A DNA stretch of 64,000 nt from Occallatibacter savannae (GCF_003131205.1 NZ_QFFY01000002.1:643016-707015), one strand, 5' to 3'. Positions 16,678 to 28,957 are shown, counted from the stretch's first letter. The notes: generated by a model not told the origin, from the sequence alone. A program made the numbers and translations.

Positions 16678-17326
16678 CTCCCGGATTAAGAACCTGATTC
16701 CGTCTAAGATTGACAGTGCTTCGTCGTCGCTGCGGGTTGGCCGACTATGCATCACTTGGTTGCATTTTTTGTTCAACTGGAATGCCATATCGAGTAAATC
16801 TTGCGCGAACACATCTCCCCTCTCTCTAACCATCTTTAGTAGGCCTCCAAGATTCACCCCATCGTAGGACACTGCGTGAAGCTTGTGAGAGACGTTCTTT
16901 GAGAGCCTGTTCGAACGCGGCCCGAGCGACGGCCACAGCCGCGAGCATGAAACCGTGGATGTAACATCTGGTCGCCTCAGCGATGTACTGGTTCGTTTGT
17001 TCGGATGGGGTGGAGATAGCATCCAGCTTTGCGAGGAGCAGCGTGCGTGAAATCATCTCCGGGATGGCATGAAGCTGAGGGTATACGTAATATCCGTCTA
17101 GCCAACTCTCGACGAGTTCTCTGTTATTCTGAACAAATTCCTCAAAGGAATCTGAGCTTGGCGTTGTACCCTCTACCTGTTGTCGGCATCTGACGAAGAG
17201 ATTGACCAGTTCACCGCGAACTCTATTCTCGTTTGGGTCAATCGAGCCGTCCTCATCTGCGTAAATCACATCCTCGGAACCTTCGGTCAGTTGTAACATC
17301 CATTCGGAAAGCTTCTCGACAGTCAT
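16663..17326 (-). pseudogene. Frameshifted HEPN/DUF4145-like gene
   Basis: Two frames join into one plausible protein. The first (from ATG 17326) runs MTVEKLSEWMLQLTEGSEDV to AAVAVARAAFEQALKERLSQ. The second, shifted by one base near 16870-16900, continues VSYDGVNLGGLLKMVRERGD, then NKKCNQVMHSRPTRSDDEAL. AxxxExALKER followed by N-x5-H matches the helical HEPN-like pattern of DUF4145-type proteins often found with restriction systems. It may be a sequencing error, a dead gene or a programmed shift. It lies 82 bases after the HsdR-linked protease gene. Confidence 0.5.
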
Positions 17327-17408
17327 CTATTCCCCCGTCTACTATTCCCCCCTTCTACTGGGCTGAAATTGCGGCGCAAAGCCAATCGTTCACGCCCGAG
17401 TACTCGGC

Positions 17409-17752
17409 TTAATTGCCTAACGCATGTACTTTCTTCTGAAGACGGGCTTCCCGCTCTTCCCAATCCGGCAGGTAGGCCAGCATAAAGCTTTTGAAGACCT
17501 TTCCGTGATTGGGTGCAAGGCGGTGAACGAGTTCGTGGACGATGACGTACTCCCCGAGTTCCTTCGGCAACTTCAGAAGAGAAGCGTCGAGGGTCATCCG
17601 CCCCGAAGAGGACATGGACGCCCATTTGCGCTTCATCGGCCTGACGTAGACCTGCACGCTCTTGATGCCAATACGCGTCACCCAGTTTTGCACCGCCCAA
17701 CGCAGTTCGTCCGCATCCTGCCACCGGGCTGCCGACTTTTGTTTTCGCACCG

Positions 17753-17756
<4 letters not shown>
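17409..17756 (-). CDS. HsdR-linked metallopeptidase, YgjP/DUF45-like
   Basis: A 115-residue protein with VIVHELVHRLAPNHGKVFKS: HELVH is the HExxH zinc site, and the His of NHGK is the likely third ligand, as in the YgjP-like (DUF45/WLM) family. Most relatives are about 200-240 residues, so this is a short form. Its ATG overlaps the hsdR stop by four bases, so it belongs to the restriction operon. Genes of this family are known companions of type I restriction systems; what they cleave there is not established. Confidence 0.75.
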
Positions 17757-20619
<2,863 letters not shown>

Positions 20620-20623
<4 letters not shown>

Positions 20624-21894
20624 GCATATCCCTCTCGCACCAACGGCGTCACAGAAAGTTCACCACCCATTAGCTGCTGCAACATGGCATTGAAGAGCTC
20701 TTCAACGCAGCGGATTTCGGCTTCTAATGCATGGATTTTTCTGTCGCAAGTAAAGAGGCAGGAAGCAATCTCCTCTTGTTCTCCCATCGCAGGAAGAGGT
20801 ATTGGAATTGTCGCTGCCACGCTTGCATTGAATACTGAGTTCACTGACGATTGCTGCCTGTTTTGGGTGAAGTATCCTCGTGACTTAATCGCTTGCAAAA
20901 AATAGAACAGGAATCGGTTGAAGAGAGCACCTGTTGGACGGAATCGAAGGATGAAGGATGAAAAAGTGAACTCCCCTTCCTCTTCGAATATTGCAGTCTT
21001 CCCGACGTGATTTTGACTGCCGCTTCGCCAATTGAAGAGCACGTCTCCATGAGCGAGAATTGCACGGCTTCGCATTTTCTTGGGGAGCGGGAAGTACCTG
21101 AGAGTGTCGAGGTTTAAGTCTCCCTCGTTTTTAATGTTGACGTTCGTGAGGATTGGTATCCCGCCAGATGGGTCTGTCAAATGAGCTACAGCGGCTTGTA
21201 CACCGTAGGCTATATCCGCTACATCGCTGAGGGGCTTGAGCGACCAACCGTCCGGGATTTCGCCAATCTCGGACGCCTTGGTTGCCTCGCTTTGAGTACC
21301 ATGGGTAAACAGGTGCTCCATGAGCGCGGATTTGCGCTCACGCTCCAAGTCCAGTTCGTGTTGACGCGTGTCCTTCGCCTTCTGCACAGTCTGCAATACA
21401 TGGGCTATCGCACTTTGCTCAGTAAGTGAAGGCAGAGGAATAGCCAACCGAAATAAATCTCCGTCGTTGATTGCCGGATAGGTTGCTCCCGTTTGAAGAG
21501 CTTCGACTTTCTGGCGAACTTCTTCTGAAAGAAGGTAGCAATACAAGTAATTCGGGTTCAGCCGTTGCTTGTTCGCCCTCAAAACGCAGAAGCCAGTTGA
21601 GCAAACTTCTCCGTGAAGTTCTTGAGGAATCATCGCCACCCGGCGAAGTGCAGGGCGTACCGTAGCGAAAATGACATCATCAAACTGAACCAACTGCCGT
21701 GCTCGACTGGGTGCGTCTCTGCCTTGTAGGCGGTTTGCCCCAACGATTTTGAACGATTCATTTGAGACGCTTGAAACATCGACGTACTTGAAGAATTCAT
21801 CAGGACGAGAACTTGGATTAGTTGTCGAAGTCTTCTCGCACAAATCAGAAAGCGATACTGACGGCCATGCGGACTCAGCGCGTGAGCATTGCAT
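20620..21894 (-). CDS. hsdS: Type I restriction-modification specificity subunit
   Basis: A 424-residue protein with two target recognition domains (about 10-190 and 215-400), each ending in the helical spacer typical of HsdS: PLPSLTEQSAIAHVLQTVQK in the first and PLPAMGEQEEIASCLFTCDR in the second. It sets the bipartite DNA target for methylation and cleavage. Its ATG follows the hsdM stop with no gap and its end overlaps hsdR by four bases. The target sequence cannot be read from the protein. Confidence 0.92.
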
Positions 21895-23562
21895 CTATTT
21901 TTTCTCCGTCAGGGGCAGTCCGCTGAAAATCACATCAAGGGCTTCATCCGCTTGTTCGCGATTTAGCCGGGCTGAGGCCAAATCCTTGACAATCGCCCCG
22001 AGGGAGCGATGTTTTGTTTTTCCGTTAATTTCAACGAATAGCGACGGGCTCAGATTGAAATCTGCCTCTTTCACATCCTCCAGCGTCACAATCTTGCTGA
22101 GCTTCTCTCGCGTCTCCCATTTGTGGAAGGCCTCAGCGGCAACAGCGATTCCTTCCTCCGTCAGCTCGTTCTTCGGTTTTCTTTTAGTAAAGAAAGCCGA
22201 CGCATTGATGAGCAAGAACTGTCCCTTGCGTCCGTTGTTCTTGTGACGATTGAGAAGGAGGACGATGCCCGGAGAGGCGGTATTGTAGAAGAGATTTTCC
22301 GGGAGCAGCACGACCGCCTCGATGAGGTCGGCCTCAACGAACGCTTGCCGGATGGTCTTCTCTTTGTCAGATGATTTGCTGCCCGAACCACGCGAGGCCG
22401 CTCCGGTATCAAGCACCACGGCGGCACGGCCTGAGTCGTTCAACGAGGCCGCGATGTGCTGAAGCCATGCCCAGTCCGCCGAGGACGAGGGCGCGGAGCC
22501 CATCTCAAACCTCTTCAACTGGTCGTTCTCATAGAACGATTCAGGGTAGTTCTTCTGATTCCACATCGGATTCGCGACAACGTAATCGAATCGCTTAAGC
22601 CCGGCACCCTCGGCGGAGAAACCCGGCTTGGTGAAGGTGTCGCCAATGGCGAAGAGTGAGTCAGTGTAGTCGTGCAGGAACATGTTCATCTTCGCCATAG
22701 CGAACGTGACTGGGTTCATCTCCTGCCCGAAGAGCTTGGGAGCCTTGCTCTTCTGCTCTGGATTCTTCTCCTCGAACAGGAGTCGAGCCTTGATGAGCAA
22801 TCCCGCCGAGCCGCATGTCGGGTCATAGATGGTGGTGTAGGGCTTGGGGTCGAGCAGATGAGCCATCAGCCAGCCGACCTCTTTTGGGGTATAAAATTCC
22901 CCAGCGGATTGGCCCTGCCCCTCGGCGAACTTCCGGAGGAGGTACTCGTATGCTCTGCCAAGGATGTCCGGTTCTGCATTCTTCAGGCCGAGCCGGTGGC
23001 GGCTGATGACCTCAATGAGGGCCGCAAGCCGGTCGTCGTCCAGTGTCCGTTGGCCGCTCTGACGCTCGTTGTAGTCCTTGATGTCGAGCACGCCGAGGAG
23101 TTCGGGATTAAGCTTGGCAACCTCCCGCATGGCGTCCGTGACGAACTGGCCGAGCGTGCCATCGGCGGCGTGGTTCCGAACGGCATACCATCGGTACTCG
23201 TGCGGGATAAAGAAGCGGACAATGGGCTTGCGGTTGTTCTTTAGGGCGTCCTCGTGGTCGGCCTTGATGACCTCACGGGCGACTTCTTCGTCCCCGAACT
23301 CGGCCACCTGCCCGGCGAACTCGTCCTCGAACACGTCGGAGAGCCGCTTGAAGAAGACGAGCGGCAGGATGAAGTCCTTAAACTTGGGGGCGTCCGCCGC
23401 TCCCCGGATGGCACACGCAGCATCCCACAGCCACTGTTCAAGGGTGGGGATGTCGAGATGCTCCTCCGCTAGAGCAGGAAAGGCGATGGTAGTGACGACT
23501 TTCGATTCGTCGGCCTTTTTCTTGCGTGGCAGACGCTTTGGTGGATTGGCGGTTGTAGCCAT
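21895..23562 (-). CDS. hsdM: Type I DNA adenine methyltransferase subunit
   Basis: A 555-residue HsdM. An N-terminal helical domain is followed by the methyltransferase with motif I as DPTCGSAG (247-254) for S-adenosylmethionine and motif IV as NPMW (331-334), where most HsdM have NPPF or NPPY. GEFYTPKEV at about 221 is a conserved HsdM block. It methylates adenine in the target and protects host DNA. It is the first gene of the minus-strand operon hsdM-hsdS-hsdR-protease and is divergent from the TIR-APAZ gene. Confidence 0.93.
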   Translation of the reverse strand: MATTANPPKRLPRKKKADESKVVTTIAFPALAEEHLDIPTLEQWLWDAACAIRGAADAPKFKDFILPLVFFKRLSDVFEDEFAGQVAEFGDEEVAREVIKADHEDALKNNRKPIVRFFIPHEYRWYAVRNHAADGTLGQFVTDAMREVAKLNPELLGVLDIKDYNERQSGQRTLDDDRLAALIEVISRHRLGLKNAEPDILGRAYEYLLRKFAEGQGQSAGEFYTPKEVGWLMAHLLDPKPYTTIYDPTCGSAGLLIKARLLFEEKNPEQKSKAPKLFGQEMNPVTFAMAKMNMFLHDYTDSLFAIGDTFTKPGFSAEGAGLKRFDYVVANPMWNQKNYPESFYENDQLKRFEMGSAPSSSADWAWLQHIAASLNDSGRAAVVLDTGAASRGSGSKSSDKEKTIRQAFVEADLIEAVVLLPENLFYNTASPGIVLLLNRHKNNGRKGQFLLINASAFFTKRKPKNELTEEGIAVAAEAFHKWETREKLSKIVTLEDVKEADFNLSPSLFVEINGKTKHRSLGAIVKDLASARLNREQADEALDVIFSGLPLTEKK

Positions 23563-23603
23563 TTCCCTGATGCACTCTTTCTGAAAGATGAAGACACTTC
23601 AGG

Positions 23604-23689
23604 GTAGCGCAACGGGGTTGACGGTGGAAATCTCGGCCACGAATGTGGAAATGTTGGCAAGGTGTTTCAAATGAAGTGTTTTGCGCTAC
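23604..23689. promoter_or_regulatory. Inverted repeat in the hsdM/TIR-APAZ divergent promoter region
   Basis: GTAGCGCAA (23604-23612) recurs inverted as TTGCGCTAC (23681-23689), and ACACTTCA (23594-23601) recurs inverted as TGAAGTGT (23672-23679). The repeats lie in the 138-base gap between two divergent defence operons, so they may bind one regulator for both. No regulator gene lies nearby. Confidence 0.4.
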
Positions 23690-23700
23690 AGTTTCAGTAA

Positions 23701-25260
23701 ATGTCGAGTCAGGCGAGCTTGGATTTCAAATCGGCACCTTCTACAGAGAAGGACATCTTCCTATGTCACAACGGCGCTGATAAGCCGTGGGTCGAGATGT
23801 TGGCTGAGCGAATCGAGCAGGAGCCCTACAGGAACCGCAACCTTGCGGTTGTATTTGACAAGTGGGATTTTCCCAAAGGCGGAAACATTGTTCTCGATAT
23901 AGAGAAGTATATCGACAAAGCTCGCGTTATCGGAATTGTCGTTTCCCGTGCCATGCTCGCAGCGGAATGGCCGACCATGGAACGAACAATCGCCGTGTGG
24001 TCGGACCCATCGGGTGCAAGGGGACGTGTAGTGCCTCTGCTCAAGGAAAACGTGACACTTCCAGCCTCCTTGAGGATGAGGAACTGGATTGACTTCCGTG
24101 ACCCCGATAAATTCGAGGACAGTTTCGCGGAGTTGATTAGATATTTAAGGGGTGAGCCCACTCCGCGAGGAAGGGGAACTTTTTCCCCGACCGTCCCGGT
24201 AACCCCGCTCCCCTATGAACCCGCTCCTATTCAAATAACCTCTTCGGTGGGAGCCGACCGAATCAATGAGCGTCTGGTTGCGAATCTTTACAGAGTCACC
24301 AGCTTGCCTGAGCGGGTTTACTACGCATCAACAAAGCTCAGGAAGAAAGAGGAAATTCGTGACTACACCGACAGCGCACCCCCGTTTATTTTGCGTGACG
24401 GCAAGCTTTACACATTCTGCGACCTGAACACCACTGATGTATTTCGACCCGTCTTCAAGAAGAACGCGGTCGTCGAAGCCGACGCCTTCACGGATTGGTT
24501 TTCTGACGAGGACTACAGCCGCCGCGCAATTGAACTGCTGAACATTTGCCTCAAAGAACACGCTTGGCAGCGACGTATTCGTTTTGATGGAGGGAAGGGA
24601 CGCTATTTCTTCCGACCACTTGACATTAAAGAAACCACTGAAGAAAGCAGTTCTGGAAAGGTTAAGTATCACTACAGTGGAGGCAAGCCAGTAAGAATAC
24701 CGTGGAAGTTGGGCGGCGTAAGAAAGTGGAGAGAAGTGACGACTCCCCACACACGCCGCGTAAAACAGAATGACGGCAAATACTCTGACGAACCGTTCGG
24801 CTGGCGTCATCAAGGCTTCAGGGCGAACTTCATTTTGGTTCTCGATAGCCTGATGTTGAAACTGGAGCCGACCTACTTGCTGACCAAGGATGACGGGAAA
24901 TCGCCCCGAACGAATAAATGGGTTGGCCCTATTCTTTCGCATTGGCTTAATCAGGAGCGAAACGGCCAAATCCTTCGAACCCTGAGATTCTGGTCATTGG
25001 TTATCGCGAGAGCGAAAGAACTGGTCATCGACACAGGACAGACTCCCGTCCGCGTTGACCTTACACCAGTTTCAGGAAAGCTGGACTTTGGCATAGCGAG
25101 TGACCAAGTGAATTTCGACAAGCTGATGGAGGCTGAGATTCAGGACGATGTGGTAGTTCCGCAGTTAGAACTCTTTGGAGAGGAAACCTCGATTGCGTAC
25201 ACAGAGGAAGTACAGTTCGCGGAAGAAGACCGGGAGGACGAAACGGCACTCGAAAGGTAA
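23701..25260 (+). CDS. TIR-APAZ protein of a SPARTA-type defence system
   Basis: A 519-residue protein. Residues about 15-150 form a TIR domain: KDIFLCHNGADKPWVEMLAE opens it, and SRAMLAAEWPTMERTIAVW holds Glu94 where TIR NADases have their catalytic Glu. RNWIDFRD near 127 is another TIR_2 mark. The remaining 350 residues fit an APAZ domain, which replaces the N and PAZ domains of short Argonautes. In known SPARTA systems this protein pairs with a short Argonaute, and guide-directed target sensing triggers NAD+ breakdown. The Argonaute gene follows directly. The TIR call is strong; APAZ rests partly on context. Confidence 0.85.
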   Translation: MSSQASLDFKSAPSTEKDIFLCHNGADKPWVEMLAERIEQEPYRNRNLAVVFDKWDFPKGGNIVLDIEKYIDKARVIGIVVSRAMLAAEWPTMERTIAVWSDPSGARGRVVPLLKENVTLPASLRMRNWIDFRDPDKFEDSFAELIRYLRGEPTPRGRGTFSPTVPVTPLPYEPAPIQITSSVGADRINERLVANLYRVTSLPERVYYASTKLRKKEEIRDYTDSAPPFILRDGKLYTFCDLNTTDVFRPVFKKNAVVEADAFTDWFSDEDYSRRAIELLNICLKEHAWQRRIRFDGGKGRYFFRPLDIKETTEESSSGKVKYHYSGGKPVRIPWKLGGVRKWREVTTPHTRRVKQNDGKYSDEPFGWRHQGFRANFILVLDSLMLKLEPTYLLTKDDGKSPRTNKWVGPILSHWLNQERNGQILRTLRFWSLVIARAKELVIDTGQTPVRVDLTPVSGKLDFGIASDQVNFDKLMEAEIQDDVVVPQLELFGEETSIAYTEEVQFAEEDREDETALER

Positions 25261-25279
25261 GGAACTCCACGCTCTTTCG

Positions 25280-26758
25280 TTGGAATCCCTGCTTTCTCAG
25301 AGTACCGACAGGCTCTCCTGTACCTACCTGCCGGAGCCTGAACTGTTCTTCGCAAACAAGCAGCGATGCGTTGACCCTCGCACTGGCCTCGCAGCATTCG
25401 GCCCCTATAGCAAAACGGACGCCACTCGTCGAGAAAACATCCGGGTTGGAATCGTCGGCCCGGCAGATGCAATCGACAGAGCAATCTCCCTCCTCACCCA
25501 AATGCAAAAGCCCGTTGAACAGAAAGAGAGTGTCGATTGCGTCCTGCATCCTTCATTCCCCGGTCTGAATTCTGGTGAGCCTTTTCAAATCGAACTGATT
25601 ACTCAGCCAATTTGGCACCGGAGCCTCCGGGCTGTGGATGTTCGGCTGGTAGAAGCGGAAGAGGATTTCACGCGCAGAGTCGGGTTGCTAAAGAAGTTCG
25701 TCGCCGAAGAGGTCAGGGCTTTAGCGGCTTTGGACTCGCCACCGGATGTTGTGATTTGCGCCATGTCGCAAAACCTCGAAGACCTCTGTCGGACGGGTAT
25801 TGCTGAGTACGACCGCGAATGCGGCGAGTTTGCCGAACTGTCCTCAGGCGATGTTGAAGAACCATCAGACGACACGTCGCGTAGCTTTCGACGCGGACTC
25901 AAGGCTGAATGCATGGACGTGTTGCCCACGCAACTCATCTGGCACAAGACTCTGGCCGGAACGAGAGGCGTACAGGACTTGGCGACACGGGCATGGAATC
26001 TCACGACGGCTTTGATGTACAAGGCCAAGATTATTCCGTGGCGTCTAGCCGAGATTGTTGAGGGCTCTTGCTTCGTTGGGGTGTCTTTTTATCACGAAGA
26101 TGAAGCACGGTCCCCTTACCTGAGAACGAGCATTGCTCAGGCGTTCACCGACAGAGGAGAAGGCTTCGTTCTCAGAGGCGACACTGTTGAATGGGACGAA
26201 AGAGCTCAAAAGGAAAAGGCACCACACCTGAATAGTGACCAAGCAAACGCAATTCTGAGCCGCGTATTGGATGTCTACGAAAAGCAGGTTGGCATCAAGC
26301 CGCGAAAAGTCGTTCTTCATAAGACCTCTCGATACACCGAGGACGAACGCATTGGGTTCGAGAATGCACTGGCATCGCACACAAATCAATACGGACTATT
26401 GACCATTGCACGCCGAGGCATCTTTTGCCTTCGCCCCGGATACAAGGCAGTGCTTCGGGGAACTGCCGTCGATTTCGGAGCCAAGAAGGGCTTGGTCTAC
26501 ACGACCGGCTACGCTCCGTTCTTGCGTTGCTACTCTGGATTCCGAATCCCTCAACCGCTTGAAATCACAGAGAACTGGGGCTCTCTTACATTTCGCGAAT
26601 GCGCTGAGGACATCCTGCGTTTGACCAAACTTAACTGGAACACATCAGCGTTCTGCACGCACGACCCGATAACGCTGGCGTTTTCTCGTCGTGTGGGAGA
26701 GATTCTCAAACTGGCGGGGTCTCGGGAGCCAGCGGTGCAATATCGCTATTACATGTGA
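25280..26758 (+). CDS. Short prokaryotic Argonaute (MID-PIWI)
   Basis: About 492 residues with MID and PIWI domains only. Near the start, LPEPELFFANKQRCVDPRTG and LAAFGPYS form the block that opens the MID half of many prokaryotic Argonautes. The PIWI part includes VGVSFYHED where active enzymes have the first catalytic Asp, so slicing is probably lost, and it ends in the typical aromatic tail YRYYM. It is expected to bind a guide and form a heterodimer with the TIR-APAZ protein. The start is unsure: the frame is open from a TTG at 25175 inside the previous gene, and the TTG at 25280 lacks a good ribosome binding site. Confidence 0.85.
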   Translation: MESLLSQSTDRLSCTYLPEPELFFANKQRCVDPRTGLAAFGPYSKTDATRRENIRVGIVGPADAIDRAISLLTQMQKPVEQKESVDCVLHPSFPGLNSGEPFQIELITQPIWHRSLRAVDVRLVEAEEDFTRRVGLLKKFVAEEVRALAALDSPPDVVICAMSQNLEDLCRTGIAEYDRECGEFAELSSGDVEEPSDDTSRSFRRGLKAECMDVLPTQLIWHKTLAGTRGVQDLATRAWNLTTALMYKAKIIPWRLAEIVEGSCFVGVSFYHEDEARSPYLRTSIAQAFTDRGEGFVLRGDTVEWDERAQKEKAPHLNSDQANAILSRVLDVYEKQVGIKPRKVVLHKTSRYTEDERIGFENALASHTNQYGLLTIARRGIFCLRPGYKAVLRGTAVDFGAKKGLVYTTGYAPFLRCYSGFRIPQPLEITENWGSLTFRECAEDILRLTKLNWNTSAFCTHDPITLAFSRRVGEILKLAGSREPAVQYRYYM

Positions 26759-26810
26759 GAGAAACTGATATTCAGGTGACAGAAGGTCAGTCGCCGGTTC
26801 AGGAGAACAG

Positions 26811-27180
26811 ATGAAATTGACTGAGCTTTTATCCTTGCGTGGTATCGACCCGAGTAAATACAAAATCAGGGTGGTTCGACACGAGGACAAGCGGGTGGAC
26901 GTACACAATTTCACTCGAAAGGAGCTTGAAATCTACCAAAGCTTCAGGGCAACAGGGCATACTTGGTCGCTGGCGGCAATATGCGAGAAGCGGTCACGGT
27001 GGAAACAAAAAGCTGAAGGCTCTGCTGGAACAACACCGCAATCGTGAGAAGCATTTCCAATACTGCATCCTCCGAACACTGTCACGCTCACTCACGAGAG
27101 CAGAGGTTGTTGCGGTCGAACAGGTTCAAGAGGAAGTTCGGGAAACTCGCATGTGCATTGAATTAACTTCGCTCGAGTGA
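26811..27180 (+). pseudogene. GIY-YIG-like nuclease gene with its core deleted
   Basis: The first frame (ATG 26811, with AGGAGA upstream) gives MKLTELLSLRGIDPSKYKIR and VVRHEDKRVDVHNF, the N-terminal domain of a GIY-YIG-like family. A second frame then reads SGHGGNKKLKALLEQHRNRE and LSRSLTRAEVVAVEQVQEEV, the C-terminal end of such proteins. The GIY-YIG catalytic core between them is missing and the frames do not match, so an internal deletion inactivated the gene. It directly follows the Argonaute gene. Confidence 0.6.
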
Positions 27181-27190
27181 GTGTGAGTCT

Positions 27191-27490
27191 GTGAGTAACA
27201 GTCAATTCACGTTGAACCTATCTGGACTTGCGCATATGGCCGAGCACTTCTTCGGCTACGGCAGATGGGATGCACCGTACTGGTTCATCGGCCCGGGAGG
27301 CTGGAATGAGCAAGGACAGCATCGACAGTCTCTCCGCCCGGTACGAATCATGGAAGCAATTGGGATGCGCTCCGGTGGTCGATTGTGAAAAGCATCATCG
27401 CGCCGGGCCGGGCTACTCTCCAGCGTCGGTCATACCACGTTTGCAAGCTGGCTCTCCCGCATCTTGCCCACGCTCCTGCGAGTGACTGCC
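27191..27490 (+). pseudogene. Frameshifted remnant of an FFGYGRWDAPYWFIG-type protein
   Basis: The frame from GTG 27191 reads MAEHFFGYGRWDAPYWFIGP, then a different frame continues DSIDSLSARYESWKQLGCAP and VVDCEKHH. These blocks resemble the start of a family of unknown function with FGYG-W-APYWFIG followed by R-x3-W-x-LG and D-x3-FH. The rest has decayed. No function is known. Confidence 0.45.
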
Positions 27491-27599
27491 ACCCTCCGTC
27501 ATCTGTCAGTGCTACCGGACAGCCAGTTTACTTTGCAGGGACGGTTCGGTATTCGGAATCGGGGTACAATGCTCTAATCGATTTAGTTGAGGAGAACTG

Positions 27600-28025
27600 A
27601 TGAAACGTCTTGCGTCCGCTGCGTTCGCCTTCTGTTTGAGCGGCCTATGTTTTCTGACCTCGCTTCAAGCGCAAACCGATAAGGCGGTTACCGGAGCAGA
27701 TGTGTACAGTGCGTGCCAACTAGCCGTAAGGATTACAAACGCGCCAACAAATCTCACCGACTTGGAGTGGGGCAAGGCATCGCACTGCATGGGGTATCTG
27801 AACGGAATGAGAGACATGCAAGCTATATGGAATACAGTGAACGACTCGTACAACCGCAAAGAATATTCAATCATGTGCATTCCGCCTGAAGCGACCGTGT
27901 TTGAATTGACCAAAGTTGTTCTGAAGTATCTAGATGAGCACCCAACTTTCCTCCATAGCCCCGGTTCAATGGCGGTCATGATGGCGTTCGAAGACACCTA
28001 TCCATGCGTCAAAAAGACCCCGTGA
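27600..28025 (+). CDS. Exported Rap1a/Tai-like protein
   Basis: A 141-residue protein with a signal peptide (MKRLASAAFAFCLSGLCFLT, cleavage near LQAQ) and the pattern of the Rap1a family: ADVYSACQLAV, then HCMGYLNGMRDMQAIW, IMCIPPEATVFELTKVVLKY, and HPTFLHSPGSMAVMMAF with a final YPC. Four conserved Cys may form disulphides. Named members give immunity to type VI effectors in Serratia, but most relatives are untested. GAGGAG lies just before the ATG. No effector gene is adjacent. Confidence 0.75.
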   Translation: MKRLASAAFAFCLSGLCFLTSLQAQTDKAVTGADVYSACQLAVRITNAPTNLTDLEWGKASHCMGYLNGMRDMQAIWNTVNDSYNRKEYSIMCIPPEATVFELTKVVLKYLDEHPTFLHSPGSMAVMMAFEDTYPCVKKTP

Positions 28026-28415
28026 TACTGCTTCAGTGTGCGTCACCGTTCTGGTTTTTATGGTTGAAGTCAGAGTCCGGGTCCTTCGCGTCTCGTGACT
28101 CTGTTGAGAAGAAATAGAAGGCGAGGGGGGAGGGGCCGTTCGGCTCCGAAAGGCTACATCGCTAGATGCGGCTTATAACGGTTCCTGAGCAACCGGGATT
28201 GTCAATAAGTTGACCTTCAAAACAAGGTGACTCTCCAGCTATGCATGAGGGAATCGCTTCTGAGGAGGTACATACATCTCTCGCATTTTCGAAACATCTA
28301 ATATGCTGTGCCTGTCGTTCATCCTACAGGCACACCGCCCAACTGCCGACTCGGTGCAACTGCTGACTTGTTGATGCCGTGCACTGTGAAGCACTGGCGA
28401 GGGTGTCGCATCTCA
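28026..28415. other. Gap without a supported gene
   Basis: No coding frame with natural composition was found. A short GC-rich self-complementary stretch (GGGGCCG and CGGCTCC at 28132-28147) has too small a loop to be a convincing terminator. Confidence 0.3.
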
Positions 28416-28637
28416 ATGATGAATGCGAATCACATCAAGGCGAGAAGAATCGACTTCCTTCAGTCGAAGCTCGAGGAACTTGCCAGCAGAAAACAGCGGC
28501 TCACCACACTCATCTCCTCCGGCTGCTTGCCGCCGAAAGCTCACGGGCTCTCGGCTAAGCGGCTCGAATGGGTCACTGAGGACATCCGCAAACGCGCTGC
28601 CGCGCTCGCTGATTTGAGCGATACAAAAAAGCGATAA
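28416..28637 (+). CDS. Small helical orphan protein
   Basis: A 73-residue frame (MMNANHIKARRIDFLQSKLE and onward) with two charged helices separated by SSGCLPPKAHGLS. The upstream part of the frame is unlikely to be coding, so the ATG at 28416 or 28419 is chosen. The helical hairpin suggests binding to a partner. No family is recognised. Confidence 0.5.
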   Translation: MMNANHIKARRIDFLQSKLEELASRKQRLTTLISSGCLPPKAHGLSAKRLEWVTEDIRKRAAALADLSDTKKR

Positions 28638-28759
28638 ACGCTGGTAAGGTCGCATTCTCCCCCCGAAACGCTCGCGAAGTGCATCCTTCGCCTCCCGTCC
28701 CTAGTCCGGACAGCCGGACAAACTAAAATCCAACAGTTCCGGTTCGGGGCGCATGAGGA

Positions 28760-28957
28760 TCACCGCCTGTTCTCGATCAGGAACACAGCAGTCATCCATA
28801 TATATGCGAGAGCCAAATGGAGCCAAAAGCCATACCTTTTCAGGAATGGACGGCTATCTACGTATTCGGCCAGTATCGACCGGAAGCCAAGCCAGACTAG
28901 TGCAGCAAGGCATGGCGGCATGAGAACGAGAATCAGCAGTTGCCCTGACGAATACAT
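28760..28957 (-). CDS. Small two-segment membrane protein
   Basis: A 65-residue frame from ATG 28957 (MYSSGQLLILVLMPPCLAAL) with two hydrophobic segments, the second being WLHLALAYIWMTAVFLI. The upstream part of the longer frame has poor composition. It may belong with the membrane protein at 29094. Function unknown. Confidence 0.4.
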   Translation of the reverse strand: MYSSGQLLILVLMPPCLAALVWLGFRSILAEYVDSRPFLKRYGFWLHLALAYIWMTAVFLIENRR

